Below are positions 7,893-18,198 of a DNA stretch of 64,000 nt, one piece after another (positions within the stretch are counted from its first letter, which is position 1; every line of letters starts with the position of its first letter). Position numbers and translations under genes: made by a program. Source of the DNA: RYN-230 sp963814645 (GTDB lineage Bacteria > Actinomycetota > Actinomycetes > Streptosporangiales > Streptosporangiaceae); the NCBI GenBank assembly GCA_963814645.1, contig CAWFDX010000009.1:1-64000 (forward strand). Reading direction: 5' to 3'. Under the pieces are notes generated by a model. It was given only the letters and a program-made list of their open reading frames with translations, ran no database searches and was not told the origin of the DNA.

Positions 7893-9191
7893 ATGCACTG
7901 CAACCCGCTGACCGACCCGGCCTGCGTGGCCGGCAACCTCATCAAGTCCGTGGCGAGCAGCGCCGCCGGCGACGTGCTGAGCGGCATCGCCCAGGCGGTC
8001 ACCGACGGCGTCAAGTGGATCGTCACCAACACCGCGACCTGGTGGCTGCGCATTCCCTCGCCCGACCTGTCCGGGGAGCCCGCTGTCGCCGCGATCCAGC
8101 ACTGGCTGCTGCCAGTCACCAGCGCCGTCGCGGTAGCCGGGGTCATCGCAGCCGGCGCGCGGATGGCGCTGACCCGGCGCGCCAACCCGCTGCTCGATGT
8201 CACCGGCGGCCTGCTCACCCTGGCCGCCGCCGGCACCCTCGGCGTGGCCGCGGCCACCCTGCTGCTTAAGGCGGGTGATGCCTGGTCAGCGTGGGTCCTG
8301 CAGACCTCGACCGGCGGCCAGTTCACCCACCGGCTGACCCTGCTGCTGACTCTGGGCGGCGGCGCGGCCCCGGCCGCAGTGCTCGTGTTCGGCGTGATCG
8401 CCATCGTGCTGTCGCTGGTCCAGGCCGTGCTGATGCTGTTCCGCCAGGTCGCGCTGAGTCATTCTGGCCGGGGTGCTGCCGCTGGCCGCAGCCGGGTCGA
8501 TAGCCCCACTGACCCGCGCCTGGGTCCGCAGGACCAGCCTCGTGGATGCTGGCGCTGATCTTCTACAAGCCCGCGGCGGCCGCGGTGTACGCGACGGCGT
8601 TCACCATGATCGGCTCGGGCGGCAGCCCGCAGACCATGCTGATGGGCTTCGTGATGCTGCTGCTGTCGGTGCTCACGCTGCCCGCGCTGATGAGGTTCTT
8701 CACCTGGACCACCGGCACCATCGCCGGCTCCGCGGGTCGGTGGCCAGCTGCTCGGCGCGGCCACCGTCGGCGCGATCGCGATCGGCGCGATGCGCGGCTC
8801 CGGCGGCGGGTCAGCGCAGGACCAGGCCGCCTACCTCGACTCCCGGCTCGGCCCCAGCCTCCGGTCGGGAACCGGCGGCGACCGCCGCGGCGGCCCACCA
8901 GCCGGTCCGGGTGGACCGGGCGGGTCAGGACCAGCCCCAGGCCCATCAGGTGGCGCCCCGCCGCCGCAGGCGCATCGGCTAATCGGCCCGCGCCATGGCC
9001 CCAGCCAGGCACTCCCCGACCGCGCCTCGGCACGACGGGCCGCCACCAGCCGGCGGCCGCCGGCCAGCTCCGCGGCCCCGGCACCGCAGCCGACCGGGCC
9101 GGTCACCGCCGCGGCCGCCGGCGCGCAGACTCGCGGCGGACACCGCCCGGCTCGCCTCCGGCGCGATGAACGAAGGAGAGACCAGCGATGA
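7893..9191 (+). pseudogene. VirB6/TrbL-like polytopic conjugation protein, frameshifted
   Basis: The ATG at 7893 is followed by 190 intact residues with hydrophobic helices (LLPVTSAVAVAGVIAAGARMAL, LLTLAAAGTLGVAAATLLL, APAAVLVFGVIAIVLSLVQA). Beyond indels near 8457, 8545 and 8740 it continues with LIFYKPAAAAVYATAFTMIG, VMLLLSVLTLPALMRFFTW and a Gly/Pro-rich cytoplasmic tail. Such polytopic proteins with a long low-complexity tail form the inner-membrane channel of actinomycete type IV systems. The tail ends at TGA 9189-9191, overlapping the next ATG. Confidence 0.65.
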
Positions 9192-10681
9192 CCAGTGACC
9201 ACCCGGTGCGCACCTATGGCGGATGGCGGCGCAGCCGCAGCATCGGCCTGCTCGGCCTCGGCCCGACCGCGACCTTCGTCCTGCTCGGCTGCTTCGCCGC
9301 GCTGATCCTGATCGCCGCGTTCTCCCTCCGGCTGCTGCTGTACGTCGCGCCGCCCGCAGTGCTGGCCGGCGCTACTGGCGTGATCCGGGTCGGCGGCGTC
9401 CCGCTCGCCCAGCTCGCCGTGCAGCGGCTGCGCTGGTGGCACGGCACCCATGCGGGCTACACCAGCTACCGCGCCGAGGTCGTGCAGCAGCACACCGGCA
9501 TCCTCCAGCTGCCCGGGACCCTGGCCGCGACCGAGCTGCTGTCCGCCGAAGACGGCCAGGGTGGCCGGTACGGCCTGGTCCGCGACCGGCACACCGGCTA
9601 CCTGACCGCCACCATGCGGGTAGCGCCCGTCTCCACCTGGCTGGCCGACCCGGCGGATGCCGACCAGTGGGTGGCGAACTGGGGTGCCTGGCTGGCCTCG
9701 CTCGGCTACCTCCCCGCGCTGCGCTGGGTGACCGTCACCGTGGACACCGCCCCCGACCCCGGATCCACCCTCACCCGCCAGGTCGCCGCCGCGATCGATC
9801 CGGCCGCGCCCCGGCCCGCGCTGGAAATCATGGACCAGCTCGTGGCCAGCGCACCCGCCGCCGCGGCCGACGTGGACACCCGGGTCAGCATCACCGTCGA
9901 CCCGGCCGCCTCCCCGGCCCAGCCGCGCACCCTCGCCGAGGCGGTCACCGAGACCGGCCAGGCGCTGCTGGGCCTGGAATCCGCGCTCGGTACCTGCGGG
10001 GTGAGCGTGCTGGGCCGGGCCCGCGCCGCCGACCTGGCCGGGATCGTCCGCATCGCGTTCGACCCGGCGGTGCGCGGCGAGGTCAGCCGACTGCTGGCCG
10101 CGACCGATGGAGCCCCGCGCTGGAAGCGCACCTGGACTGGTCGGCCGCCGGCCCGGCGGGCGCCGAGGAACACTGGGACTGCTACCAGCACGACAGCGGC
10201 ACGTCGGTGACCTGGGCCTGGCGGGAGCCGCCCCGGCAGAACGTCACCTCCAGCGTGCTGGCCCGCCTACTCGGCCCGGGCAGCTACCCGAAGCGGGTCA
10301 GCCTCCAGTACCGTCCGCTGCCCGCCGCCGCGGCCGCCCGCGCGCTGGACAGCGAGGTCCGGGCCGCGGCAGTTCCGCAGCGAATACGCCCGCCGCACCC
10401 GCCGCGACGTGACCGCCCGCGACGCCCACGACCAGGCCCGCGCCCGGCAGGCCGCCGACGAGGAAGCGCGCGGCGCCGGGGTCAGCCTGATCGGCCTGTA
10501 CGTCACGGTCACCGTCACCGATCCCGCGCAGCTGCCCCGCGCCACCGCGGACACCGAGGCCGCCGCCGAGTCCTCGAGGATCCGGCTGCAGCGCCTGTAC
10601 CGCAGCCAGGCCGCCGGCTTCACCGCGACCCTGCCCTGCGGCATCTGCCTGCCCGAACTCGCCCGCCGTTTCCGGCACTGA
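9188..10681 (+). pseudogene. SCO6880-like conjugation protein, frameshifted
   Basis: The ATG at 9188 begins 300 intact residues. An N-terminal two-helix membrane anchor (ATFVLLGCFAALILIAAFSLRLLLYVAPPAVL) precedes a large domain (RLRWWHGTHAGYTSYRAEVV, GQGGRYGLVRDRHTGYLTATMRV). This matches the SCO6880 family, which sits before VirB4-like ATPases in actinomycete conjugation operons and resembles EccE/PrgI-type membrane scaffolds. Frame breaks occur near 10105 (a GCCCC run one C short of restoring TDGAPALEAHLDW) and near 10375. The C-terminus ends at 10681. Both breaks are small indels in otherwise well-kept sequence. Confidence 0.65.
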
Positions 10682-10697
10682 CCCGTCAGGATGGCCC

Positions 10698-12336
10698 ATG
10701 TCAGCGCACCGCATCCCGTCCGCCGCACGCCGGCCACGTGCGAGAACCCATCAGCCGAACGCCCTCGACTGCGACTGAGCTTCGTCACGAGCCCGGCCAT
10801 CCCACGACAGTGGTACCGGCCCAGCCACCCGGATCCCGAGCGCGCCAGGTCCTTCGCCCGGCTGGCGGCCGACCGACTCCTCTTGCCGCCTGCGTGGGGC
10901 TGGAAGGTCGCCGACGGTGGCCGGGCAGTCGACCATCACGGCCGCGCCCGGAGTATCAGGCCACCACCACGCAACTGTGCGGCCTGTTCCCGTTCGTGGC
11001 AGGCAGCGGCACCCCGGCCGCGGGCACCCCGGTCGGGCGGCACCAGTTGTGGGGCGAGGTCGTCTGCCTCGATCCGCTGGCCTGGCTGCGCGCCGGCCTG
11101 GTCACCAACCCCGGCATGTTCGTCCTCGGCCAGCCCGGCACCGGCAAGTCCGCGCTGGTCAAAAGGTTGATCAACGGGGCAGTGGCGTTCGGCACAAAGG
11201 TCTTGATCTTGGGCGACACCAAGCCGGACTATGCCCGGCTGGTCGGCCACCTGGGTGGCCAGGTGATCCGGATCGGCCGCGGCCTGGACCGGATCAACCC
11301 GCTGGATGCTGGGCCGCTCGGTGCGGCGCTGCGGGCGATGAGCGGCCTGGATGCTGCGCGGCTGCGTGCGGAGGTGCGGTCCCGGCGGCTGTCGCTGCTG
11401 CTGGCGCTGGCCACGCTGATCCGGGACGCCCGGATCAGTAACGCCGAGGAGGTCATCCTCGGCCGGACCATCGACCTGCTGGACGGACGCCAGCGCGGGC
11501 AGGCCGCGCCCACCGTCACCGACGTGCTGCGGGTTATCGAGGAAGGCCCGGACGTGCTCCGGTCCGCCGCCCGCTCGGACAGCGCGCAGCAGTACGCCGG
11601 GCGGGTCGCCGACCTGGTGTTCACGCTGGATCTGCTCTGCACCGGCTCGCTGGCGGGGGTGTTCGACGGCCCCACGTCTCGGCCGATCGATCTGGACGTG
11701 CCAGCGGTCAGCGTGGATATCTCTGCGGTCAAGGCGGCCGGCGACAAGCTGCTCACCGCCGCGCTGCTGTGCACCTGGAGCTATGGCTTCGGCTGCGTCA
11801 ACGCGGCCGCCGCACTGGCCGCGACCGGCGGTGGCCCGCGGCGCACCTATCTCGGCGTAATGGACGAGCTGTGGCGGGCGCTGCGCGGCGCTCCCGGCCT
11901 GGTCGAGCACGCCGACTCCCTGACCCGCCTCAACCGGGCGAAAGGCATGGCCCACATCATGATCACCCACTCCCTCGCCGATCTCGACGCACTTCCCACC
12001 GAGGATGACCGGGCCAAAGCGCGGGGTTTCCTGGACCGCTCCGCGATCACGGTGCTGGCCGGGCTGCCGCCCCGCGAGCTGGCCCGGGTCGCCGAGGTCA
12101 CTCCGCTGACGGGGCCAGAACGTGCCCTGGTCGCGTCGTGGTCGGCGCCGGAGTCCTACCGCACCGGAGCGCGCCACCCAGGCCGCGGCAAATACCTGAT
12201 CAAGACCGGTGAGCGGCTCGGCATCCCCGTCCAGCTCGCTCTGGTCGGCCCGGAACACTGGCTGTACGAGACAGACCCGAAGTTCGAGTCATTTTCTGAG
12301 TGGTCTGCGCGGAACTCCGGGGTGGATGCCCCGTGA
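10698..12336 (+). pseudogene. VirB4/TraC-like conjugation ATPase, 5' part frameshifted
   Basis: From about 10960 to the stop at 12336 the frame is clean. It shows Walker A GQPGTGKSALVKR, ILGDTKPDYARLVGHLGG, Walker B YLGVMDELWRAL and the motif HIMITHSLADLDAL, all typical of VirB4/TraC/VirD4-class conjugation ATPases that power substrate export and pilus assembly. The first 85 codons need at least three frame changes (MSAHRIPSAARR, SFVTSPAIPRQWYRPSHPDPE, then YQATTTQLCGLFPFVAGSG). The ATPase core may still be expressed from an internal start. The leftward cargo block begins 5 bp after its stop. Confidence 0.75.
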
Positions 12337-12341
12337 ACGTA

Positions 12342-13565
12342 TCAGCCTGCCCCTGGGTTTCGCGAACTCCTGACGGCTCGCAGACCGGCGAGGCCGATGA
12401 AGCCGGCGAGCAGGAGCAGAGAGCCGCCAAGCAGGTAGACGGCCTGAATGCCGAGGGCGTCGGCGGTCAGGCCGCCGAGGCCCAGGGAGGCCAGCCGCCC
12501 GGTTTGCCAGATCATGTCGAATCCGGCGAACACCCGGCCGCGGTTGCGGGCGGGGACTTCGGCCTGCAGCAGCGAGTTGTAGGTGACCATGCCCGTGGAG
12601 GTGCCAACCCCGTAGAGGCCGAGGGCGGCTGCGGCAACGGGCAGGTTGCGTGTGGTTGCGAGGATGAGGTCAACGACGCCGCGCAGCAGGTAAGGGCCGA
12701 AGACGAGCTCAGGGCGCCGGGGGTTGCTCGCCCACCGGGTGAGCAGGAACGGGCCGGCGGCGGCGCCGACGCCGATCGCGCCGAGCAGGAGGCCGAAGCC
12801 GCCGGGCCCGGTGCTCAGGTGGCGTTCGGCCAGGATAACCAGCAGGGCACTGGTGGCTCCGGCGGACAGGGCGGCCAGCAGCTGGACAAGGGCGAGCAGC
12901 CGCAGCAGCCGGTCAGTGATGAGCAGGCGGGCGCCGTCGCGGATGCGGCTGGCCCACGACCCCGTGGCCGCCAGCCCCGCAGGGCGGGCCAGTTTGAGCT
13001 GGGCGAGGATGAGCGCGGAGACAGCGAAGCTCGCAGAGTTCAGCCAGAACGCGGGGGCCACCCCCCACGCGGCGACCAGCGCCCCGCCGAGCGGCGCGAG
13101 CGCGATCTGGGAGACGACCGCGGCCGACCACAGGCCGCTGTTGGCGGCCATCAGTTCCTGCTCGCCGACGATGCTGGGCAGGACCGACGCCGAGGCGGGG
13201 TTGAAGAACACTGCGCCGGCCGACAGCCCGAACGCGATCGCGTAGACCGCGGCCAGCCGGTGATCGGCGAGCGGCAGCACAGCGGCCAGGGCGGCGCGCC
13301 ACAGGTCCGCAGCGACCATCACGCGAACGCGCGGCAGGTGATCAACGACCGCGCCGGCGATGGGGCCGAACAGCAGCACCGGCAAGATCTCGGCGATGAC
13401 CGCGCCGCTGACCCCAAGGCCGGTGCCGGTGAGGCGGAAGACCAGCACGACCAGCCCGACGGTGTTCACCACGTCGCCCCAGCGGGAGATGGTCTGCGCG
13501 GCGAACAGGCGCCGGTACCCGGCCTGGGCGAACACCGGACGCAGCCGTTGCCGCTTGGTGGTCAT
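12342..13565 (-). CDS. MFS exporter (EntS/DHA3-like)
   Basis: 407 residues from the ATG at 13565; an upstream in-frame start at 13595 is less likely. It has twelve predicted hydrophobic helices. The N-terminal family signature is FAQAGYRRLFAAQTISRWGD, with the central loop after helix 6 (WASRIRDGARLLITDRLLR). Proteins like this export hydrophobic drugs or siderophores by proton antiport. It is the last of a leftward, intact gene block inserted between the VirB4-like and VirD4-like conjugation genes. The 150 bp to the P-type ATPase gene hold nothing obvious except its leader. The substrate is unknown. Confidence 0.8.
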   Translation of the reverse strand: MTTKRQRLRPVFAQAGYRRLFAAQTISRWGDVVNTVGLVVLVFRLTGTGLGVSGAVIAEILPVLLFGPIAGAVVDHLPRVRVMVAADLWRAALAAVLPLADHRLAAVYAIAFGLSAGAVFFNPASASVLPSIVGEQELMAANSGLWSAAVVSQIALAPLGGALVAAWGVAPAFWLNSASFAVSALILAQLKLARPAGLAATGSWASRIRDGARLLITDRLLRLLALVQLLAALSAGATSALLVILAERHLSTGPGGFGLLLGAIGVGAAAGPFLLTRWASNPRRPELVFGPYLLRGVVDLILATTRNLPVAAAALGLYGVGTSTGMVTYNSLLQAEVPARNRGRVFAGFDMIWQTGRLASLGLGGLTADALGIQAVYLLGGSLLLLAGFIGLAGLRAVRSSRNPGAG

Positions 13566-13715
13566 GTACCTATCGTGCTCGCTTGCCTGCGGCAACGGAT
13601 GACCGAGCGTGCCGGATCTCGTGTCTTCCGGGTCGGGGAGCGCGGCATCCGGGACGGGATGCCCGCGCCCGCCTGGGGATGGAGGATCCGGGTTAGCTGG
13701 CTGGCGCCAGAGGGT

Positions 13716-15908
13716 TCACCACGCCCTGGCGGTCCGTGTCCCGTCCCAGCCCGGGTCCTGGCTGGCTGGCGGCAGAGGAGCTGGGTGGCGCAGGAGCCTG
13801 AGGCCGTTGGCGATGATCAGCACCGCGCTGCCCTCGTTGAGCAGCAGCCCGGCGGCCAGGGACAGGTGCCCGGTGAGTGCGCCAGTGTCGAGCGCGGCGA
13901 TGGCGGCAAGGGACAGGCCGATGTTCTCCCGGATCACGCCTACGGCCTTGCGGGCCAGCCTGATGGCCGCGGGGAGCTTGGCGAGCTGGTCGGCCATGAG
14001 GGCGATGTCGGCGGTTTCCAGCGCGACGTCGGTGCCGGCGGCGCCCATGGCGATGCCGACGTCGGCGGTGGCCAGTGCAGGGGCGTCGTTGATCCCGTCG
14101 CCGACCATGGCGACCGGCCCGCCGTGGCCGCGCAGGGCGGCGACAGCGGCGGTCTTGTCCTCGGGGAGCAGGCCTGCTCTCCAGTCCCCGATCCGCGCGG
14201 TCGTTGCGATGGCGGCGGCGGTGCGCGGATCGTCGCCGGTGAGCATCACCACGCGGTCGATGCCCAGCCCGTGCAGGGCGCTGACCGCGGCTGGCACCTC
14301 GGCGCGCAGCTGGTCGGCAATGGCGAGCAGCCCGGCCGGATCGCTGTCGATGCTGACCAGGACAACGGTGTTGCCGCCATCCCGCAGAGCGGCCAGCTGC
14401 CGGCATGCCGCTTCCGGCAGCCCGCCCGGGCCAGGCGGCCGGGTGACGGACACCTGATGGCCGCCGACGCTGCCGCTGACTCCCACGCCCGGCATGGCCT
14501 GGGCGTTCGTGGCCGGGACGGCGGCCGGGCCGTGCCGGGCGGCGGCAGCGACGATAGCAGCGGCGAGCGGGTGCTCGCTGGCAGCTTCGACGGCCGCGGC
14601 CAGGCTCAGGACGGTTCGCGGATCGTAGCCATTGAGCGGGATCAGATCGGCGAGGACCGGCTTTCCGGCGGTGAGGGTGCCGGTCTTGTCGAAGGCGACG
14701 GCCCGTACCCGGGCGAGGGTTTCCAGGTGGATGCCGCCCTTGATGAGGATACCGTCGCGCGCGCTGCGGGAGATCGCGGCGATCACCGCAGTGGGCACCG
14801 AGATGACCAGCGCACAGGAGCAGGACACCACCAGGATCACCAGCCCCCGGTAAACCGCCTCCCGCAGGGTGAGCCCGGCAGCCGGCCCGGCGACGGCGAC
14901 AAGAGCGGCCAGCGTGAACATGACGGGGGTATAGATGGCGCCGAACTTGTCGGCGAACCGCTGGGCGGTGCCGCGGCGGGCCTGGGCCTGCTCGACCTGC
15001 TCGATGACGCGGGCCAGCACGGTCTCGCGGTAGGGCTTGGTGACCTGGATGGTCAGGGTTCCGAGCCCGTTGACGGTGCCGCCGAACACCTCGCAGCCCG
15101 GCGTGGCCTCGGCGGGGATGGACTCGCCGGTGACCGGGCTCTGGTCCACCCACGAGGACCCGGCGGCGACCGTCCCGTCGGTGGGCAGCCGCTCGCCGGG
15201 GCGCACCAGCACCAGCTCGCCCGGCTGCAGGTCTTCGACGGCCACCCGCTCGGTGGTGCCGTCTGGCTGGAGGCGGGCGGCGGCCAGCGGGGTGAGCGCC
15301 ATCAGGGCGCGGATCGAGCTGCGGGCCTTATCGGCGACGTAGTCCTCCATCAGCGCGCCTGCGGAGAACACCACCACCAGCATGGCGGCCTCGGCGAACA
15401 CTCCCAGCGCCAGCGCGCCGATGCTCCCAGCGACCAGCAGGGTGCCGATCGACAGCCTGCGGCGCCGCACTATCTGCCAGGCGGACCGGACCGGGAAGAT
15501 ACCGCCGACGGCCACGGTGGCCAGATAGAGCCCGGTCGCGGCTGCGTGCTGGCCGGCGATGTGGCCGGCGGCCAGCCCGGCGTCCAGCAGCAACTCCGCG
15601 GCGGCCAGCAGCAGCACCCGCGGGGAACGCCACCAGCGGCTGCGTTCCCCGGCGGGGCGGGAGGGCTCGCCGGCCGGGAACAGTTCGAGGCCGAGCTGGG
15701 CAGCCCGTTCGGCTACCAGATCTGGTGTGACAGCGCCGTCGTGGCCGATGACGACCACCCCTGCGGCGCCCAGCACCTGCACCTGCTGAGCGCCGGGCAG
15801 CCTGCCCAGCGCCCCGGCCAGGTCCCCGGCACAGTCCAGGCAGCCGCCCGCCACCCGGTACCGGTCACTCACCAGGCCGGGTCCGGCGGGGGCCATGCCG
15901 CCGGTCAC
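13716..15908 (-). CDS. Heavy-metal P1B-type ATPase with CSC in place of CPC
   Basis: 730 residues. There is an N-terminal metal-binding domain with GGCLDC (21-26), then the core motifs TGES (260-263), phosphorylation site DKTGT (407-411), EHPL (445-448) and GDGINDAP (about 600). The transmembrane ion-binding motif reads VVSCSCAL (361-367), so the usual proline of CPC is replaced by Ser. Overall similarity is to ZntA/CadA-type Zn/Cd/Pb exporters. The start overlaps the stop of the ArsR-type gene by ATGA, so the metal sensor and pump are coupled. The missing proline may alter metal choice. The residue is read clearly, but its effect is unknown. Confidence 0.85.
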   Translation of the reverse strand: MTGGMAPAGPGLVSDRYRVAGGCLDCAGDLAGALGRLPGAQQVQVLGAAGVVVIGHDGAVTPDLVAERAAQLGLELFPAGEPSRPAGERSRWWRSPRVLLLAAAELLLDAGLAAGHIAGQHAAATGLYLATVAVGGIFPVRSAWQIVRRRRLSIGTLLVAGSIGALALGVFAEAAMLVVVFSAGALMEDYVADKARSSIRALMALTPLAAARLQPDGTTERVAVEDLQPGELVLVRPGERLPTDGTVAAGSSWVDQSPVTGESIPAEATPGCEVFGGTVNGLGTLTIQVTKPYRETVLARVIEQVEQAQARRGTAQRFADKFGAIYTPVMFTLAALVAVAGPAAGLTLREAVYRGLVILVVSCSCALVISVPTAVIAAISRSARDGILIKGGIHLETLARVRAVAFDKTGTLTAGKPVLADLIPLNGYDPRTVLSLAAAVEAASEHPLAAAIVAAAARHGPAAVPATNAQAMPGVGVSGSVGGHQVSVTRPPGPGGLPEAACRQLAALRDGGNTVVLVSIDSDPAGLLAIADQLRAEVPAAVSALHGLGIDRVVMLTGDDPRTAAAIATTARIGDWRAGLLPEDKTAAVAALRGHGGPVAMVGDGINDAPALATADVGIAMGAAGTDVALETADIALMADQLAKLPAAIRLARKAVGVIRENIGLSLAAIAALDTGALTGHLSLAAGLLLNEGSAVLIIANGLRLLRHPAPLPPASQDPGWDGTRTARAW

Positions 15909-16279
15909 TGGTCACCCCCGGCGGGCGGCGTGGTCTCGGTCAGGCACCAGGCCAGGTCCAGTAGCTGCACCACGCACGGGTCGCAGATCCGGTACCAGAT
16001 CCGGTTGCCGTCCCGGCGGGCGGCCACGATGCCCCGGTTGACCAGCCGCTGCAGCTGGTTCGAGACCGCCTGCGGGCGCAGCCCGACTTCGGCGCCCAGG
16101 TCGGTGACGCACAGCTGCCCGGACCGGACCAGCGCGTGCAGCAGCCGCAGCCGGGTGTCGCTGGCCAGCACTTTGAACACGGCTTCCAGCCGCGCCGCCT
16201 GGCTGGCGGCTATCAACGGGCGCGCGGCCAGCTCTGGCCGCGCGGGCAGGCACGCGCCGGGCGCGGTTGTTTCCGTCAT
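15905..16279 (-). CDS. ArsR/SmtB-family metal-sensing repressor
   Basis: 124 residues with a winged-helix core (LASDTRLRLLHALVRSGQLCVTDL, GLRPQAVSNQLQRLVNRGIV, GNRIWYRI). Candidate metal ligands are the Cys in QLCVTDL and Cys residues of the C-terminal helix (CDPCVVQLLDLAWCL). This arrangement resembles the Cd/Pb sensor CmtR more than arsenic ArsR proteins, which carry CVC in the third helix. It overlaps the P-type ATPase gene (ATGA) and probably represses it from the imperfect palindrome at 16289-16310. Confidence 0.85.
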   Translation of the reverse strand: MTETTAPGACLPARPELAARPLIAASQAARLEAVFKVLASDTRLRLLHALVRSGQLCVTDLGAEVGLRPQAVSNQLQRLVNRGIVAARRDGNRIWYRICDPCVVQLLDLAWCLTETTPPAGGDQ

Positions 16280-16288
16280 GAATGAAAC

Positions 16289-16310
16289 TATTACACGGCC
16301 TAGTGGAATA
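16289..16310. promoter_or_regulatory. Probable operator of the metal-efflux operon
   Basis: The arms tattacac and gtggaata (one mismatch) flank a 6-nt centre, starting 10 bp upstream of the ArsR-type start codon. Size and position fit an ArsR/SmtB dimer site. Confidence 0.55.
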
Positions 16311-16428
16311 TGTCACGGCTGCGCGCGGCATTTCGTGAAAGCGGGGATGGTGATGCGCGGTGAGTGAGTTCCGGCTGGCCGGGCTCCCGCGGCACCGAGG
16401 CCGTGGCGATGATGCCCCGGCCGGCGCG

Positions 16429-18198
16429 TCAGCGGTCGGCGGCGGCGCCGGGGCTGGCGATCTGGCCTGCGGTGGTGGCCCAGCGGGCGGCGTTCGCGAT
16501 GGACATGCCGAACAGGTCGCACAGGGCGCGGATGTCTCCGCCGGTGGCCTGGACTTCGCAGAAGATGCGGTCCAGGCGGATGTGCTCGGCGGAGATGGCG
16601 AGCTGGCCGCTGATCCATGCCGAGGTCACCGGGCGGGTGCCGGTCCAGCTGCGGGCGTGGATAAAGAGGTGGGCGTTAACGGTAGTCGGCCAGATCGCGG
16701 CGCGGTAGGAGAGGTAGGCGTCTACGCGGTCACGGACGGGCCTGGCCAGCAGGATCACCCGGTCATCCAGGTGCAGCCTGCCGCCGCGGATGTCGGTGAG
16801 CTGGAGTTGGGCCAGCTGGCTGACGCGGATGGCGTGGTAAGCGAGCAGGGCGGAAATCACGGCGCGAGCAGGGCTGGGCGAGTCCAGCGCCTCCCGCAGG
16901 CCGGCCAGGTCGACCGCGGGCGGCGCATTCATCGCCTGGGCGGGGACGTGGATACGGAAGGTGGGGTTGGTGAAGACGAGCTTGCGGGACCGCAGTGCGC
17001 GGAAGATCGACCGCAGGCCCTGCACGGTGGTGGCGCGCGGCTGGCCGGACGGCGGCAGGGAGGCGAGCACGTCGGCGCGGCTGATCTCGCGCAGCGAGTC
17101 GCATGCGGCCGCCCAGGTTCGCAGGACGGGCAGGGCGAAGGCGAGCTGGGCGCGGATGGTGTCATCGGAGCGCGGCCTGGAGCGGGGCGGGGCGGCGCTG
17201 CCGTTGCGCATCACCTCCAGCCAGGCGGCCAGTTCGCGGCGCATCTGCTCGGGCAGGGCGGCGGTCTTGGTGTTGAACCAGCGGACAACCGGGGGCTCGA
17301 TGTCGTCTTCCAGCATGCCCGCGGCGCCGATCACGTCGGCGACTGCGGCTGCCGAATGCTTGATCCTGGTCAGCAGCATGACGTCGCTGCGGCGGATCAG
17401 CGTGCCGGGCGTGTCCTGGATGCCCAGCATGATCCGGATAGCCCGCTGGATAGTGGCGGTGCGGTTCTTGAGCCAGCCGTGCGCAGCGGCGTGGTCGCGG
17501 ACGAACTGGTGGAACGCGGCCTCCAGCGCCGGGTCTGGTGGAGGCGGGAACTTGTCCCACAAGCCCAGCCGCAGGTCACGGGGGACCTCCAGCAAGACGA
17601 GCTGCCGGTGGGCGACAGGCCGCAGCAACGACATGTCCGCGGGGATGGTCTTCTTCACGTAGTCGCGGCGGGGTGTGCCTGCCGGGCGCCAGGTGCCCGC
17701 GATGAACAGCTGCTGGCCACAGGCGTTGGCTTCGGCCAGGGTGACGGTCTCGATCCGGCGGCCGAGCAGCCGGGCGGCCAGGTTGCGGTGCTTATGGCAC
17801 AGTCGGCACGACCCGTCCGGGCTGACCGGGACCTGCCGGCCGCAGGTGAGGGACTCACCGCCGGTGCCGTATTTCTCCCGCCAGGATTTGCAGGCCACGC
17901 ACATCCACCCATAGCGCGCGGTGACTCCCCATGCGAGGCAGTCCGGGCACGAAGTGACGGCAATAACCTTGCGGCGCAGTTTCCCGGGCGATTCCCATCT
18001 CGGGGATTTGGGGCCGGGTGCGTGATGGTGGCAGCGGGAGCACAATCCCGACGTGTAATAGTTCTCTGTAGAGCCGCACCGGCGGCATGGCGGCGGCGTG
18101 ACCGGGCCGCCCGGCCAGCATTCGAAGCAGCACGGGATTTCCCGCATCGCGGGCGGCCGGACCCCGCAGGTCTGGCAGAAATTCTTGATGACGCTCAT
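16429..18198 (-). CDS. Zinc-ribbon protein with degenerate tyrosine-recombinase C-terminus
   Basis: 589 residues. The first 135 contain five or more CxxC knuckles (FCQTCG, CCFEC, CRRCG, CSRCH, CPDC, CVAC, CRLC), a multi-zinc-ribbon DNA-binding head. Residues about 220-570 have the helical layout of a phage-type integrase (TTVQGLRSIFRALRSRKLVF, SALLAYHAIRVSQLAQLQLTD), but the HxxR and catalytic Tyr signatures are not recognisable. It is the third gene of a recombinase-HTH-zinc-ribbon operon (start overlaps the HTH stop by ATGA). It probably directs target or end recognition for the active recombinase, as accessory proteins do in Tn554-like multi-recombinase elements. Confidence 0.65.
   Translation of the reverse strand: MSVIKNFCQTCGVRPPAMREIPCCFECWPGGPVTPPPCRRCGSTENYYTSGLCSRCHHHAPGPKSPRWESPGKLRRKVIAVTSCPDCLAWGVTARYGWMCVACKSWREKYGTGGESLTCGRQVPVSPDGSCRLCHKHRNLAARLLGRRIETVTLAEANACGQQLFIAGTWRPAGTPRRDYVKKTIPADMSLLRPVAHRQLVLLEVPRDLRLGLWDKFPPPPDPALEAAFHQFVRDHAAAHGWLKNRTATIQRAIRIMLGIQDTPGTLIRRSDVMLLTRIKHSAAAVADVIGAAGMLEDDIEPPVVRWFNTKTAALPEQMRRELAAWLEVMRNGSAAPPRSRPRSDDTIRAQLAFALPVLRTWAAACDSLREISRADVLASLPPSGQPRATTVQGLRSIFRALRSRKLVFTNPTFRIHVPAQAMNAPPAVDLAGLREALDSPSPARAVISALLAYHAIRVSQLAQLQLTDIRGGRLHLDDRVILLARPVRDRVDAYLSYRAAIWPTTVNAHLFIHARSWTGTRPVTSAWISGQLAISAEHIRLDRIFCEVQATGGDIRALCDLFGMSIANAARWATTAGQIASPGAAADR

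Noticed and set aside
4987..10681. Programmed ribosomal frameshifting as explanation for the broken tra genes
   Set aside because: Too many genes are affected, with no shared slippery heptamer or downstream structure at the breaks, and both +1 and -1 changes are needed.
10936..12258. 440-codon open frame on the minus strand
   Set aside because: It is a shadow of the VirB4-like ATPase, whose Walker motifs are in the forward frame.
12300..16367. 1355-codon open frame on the plus strand
   Set aside because: It is antisense to the MFS, P-type ATPase and ArsR genes, whose motifs are unmistakable. Its product is low-complexity Gly/Ala/Arg/Gln, typical of a shadow frame in high-GC DNA.
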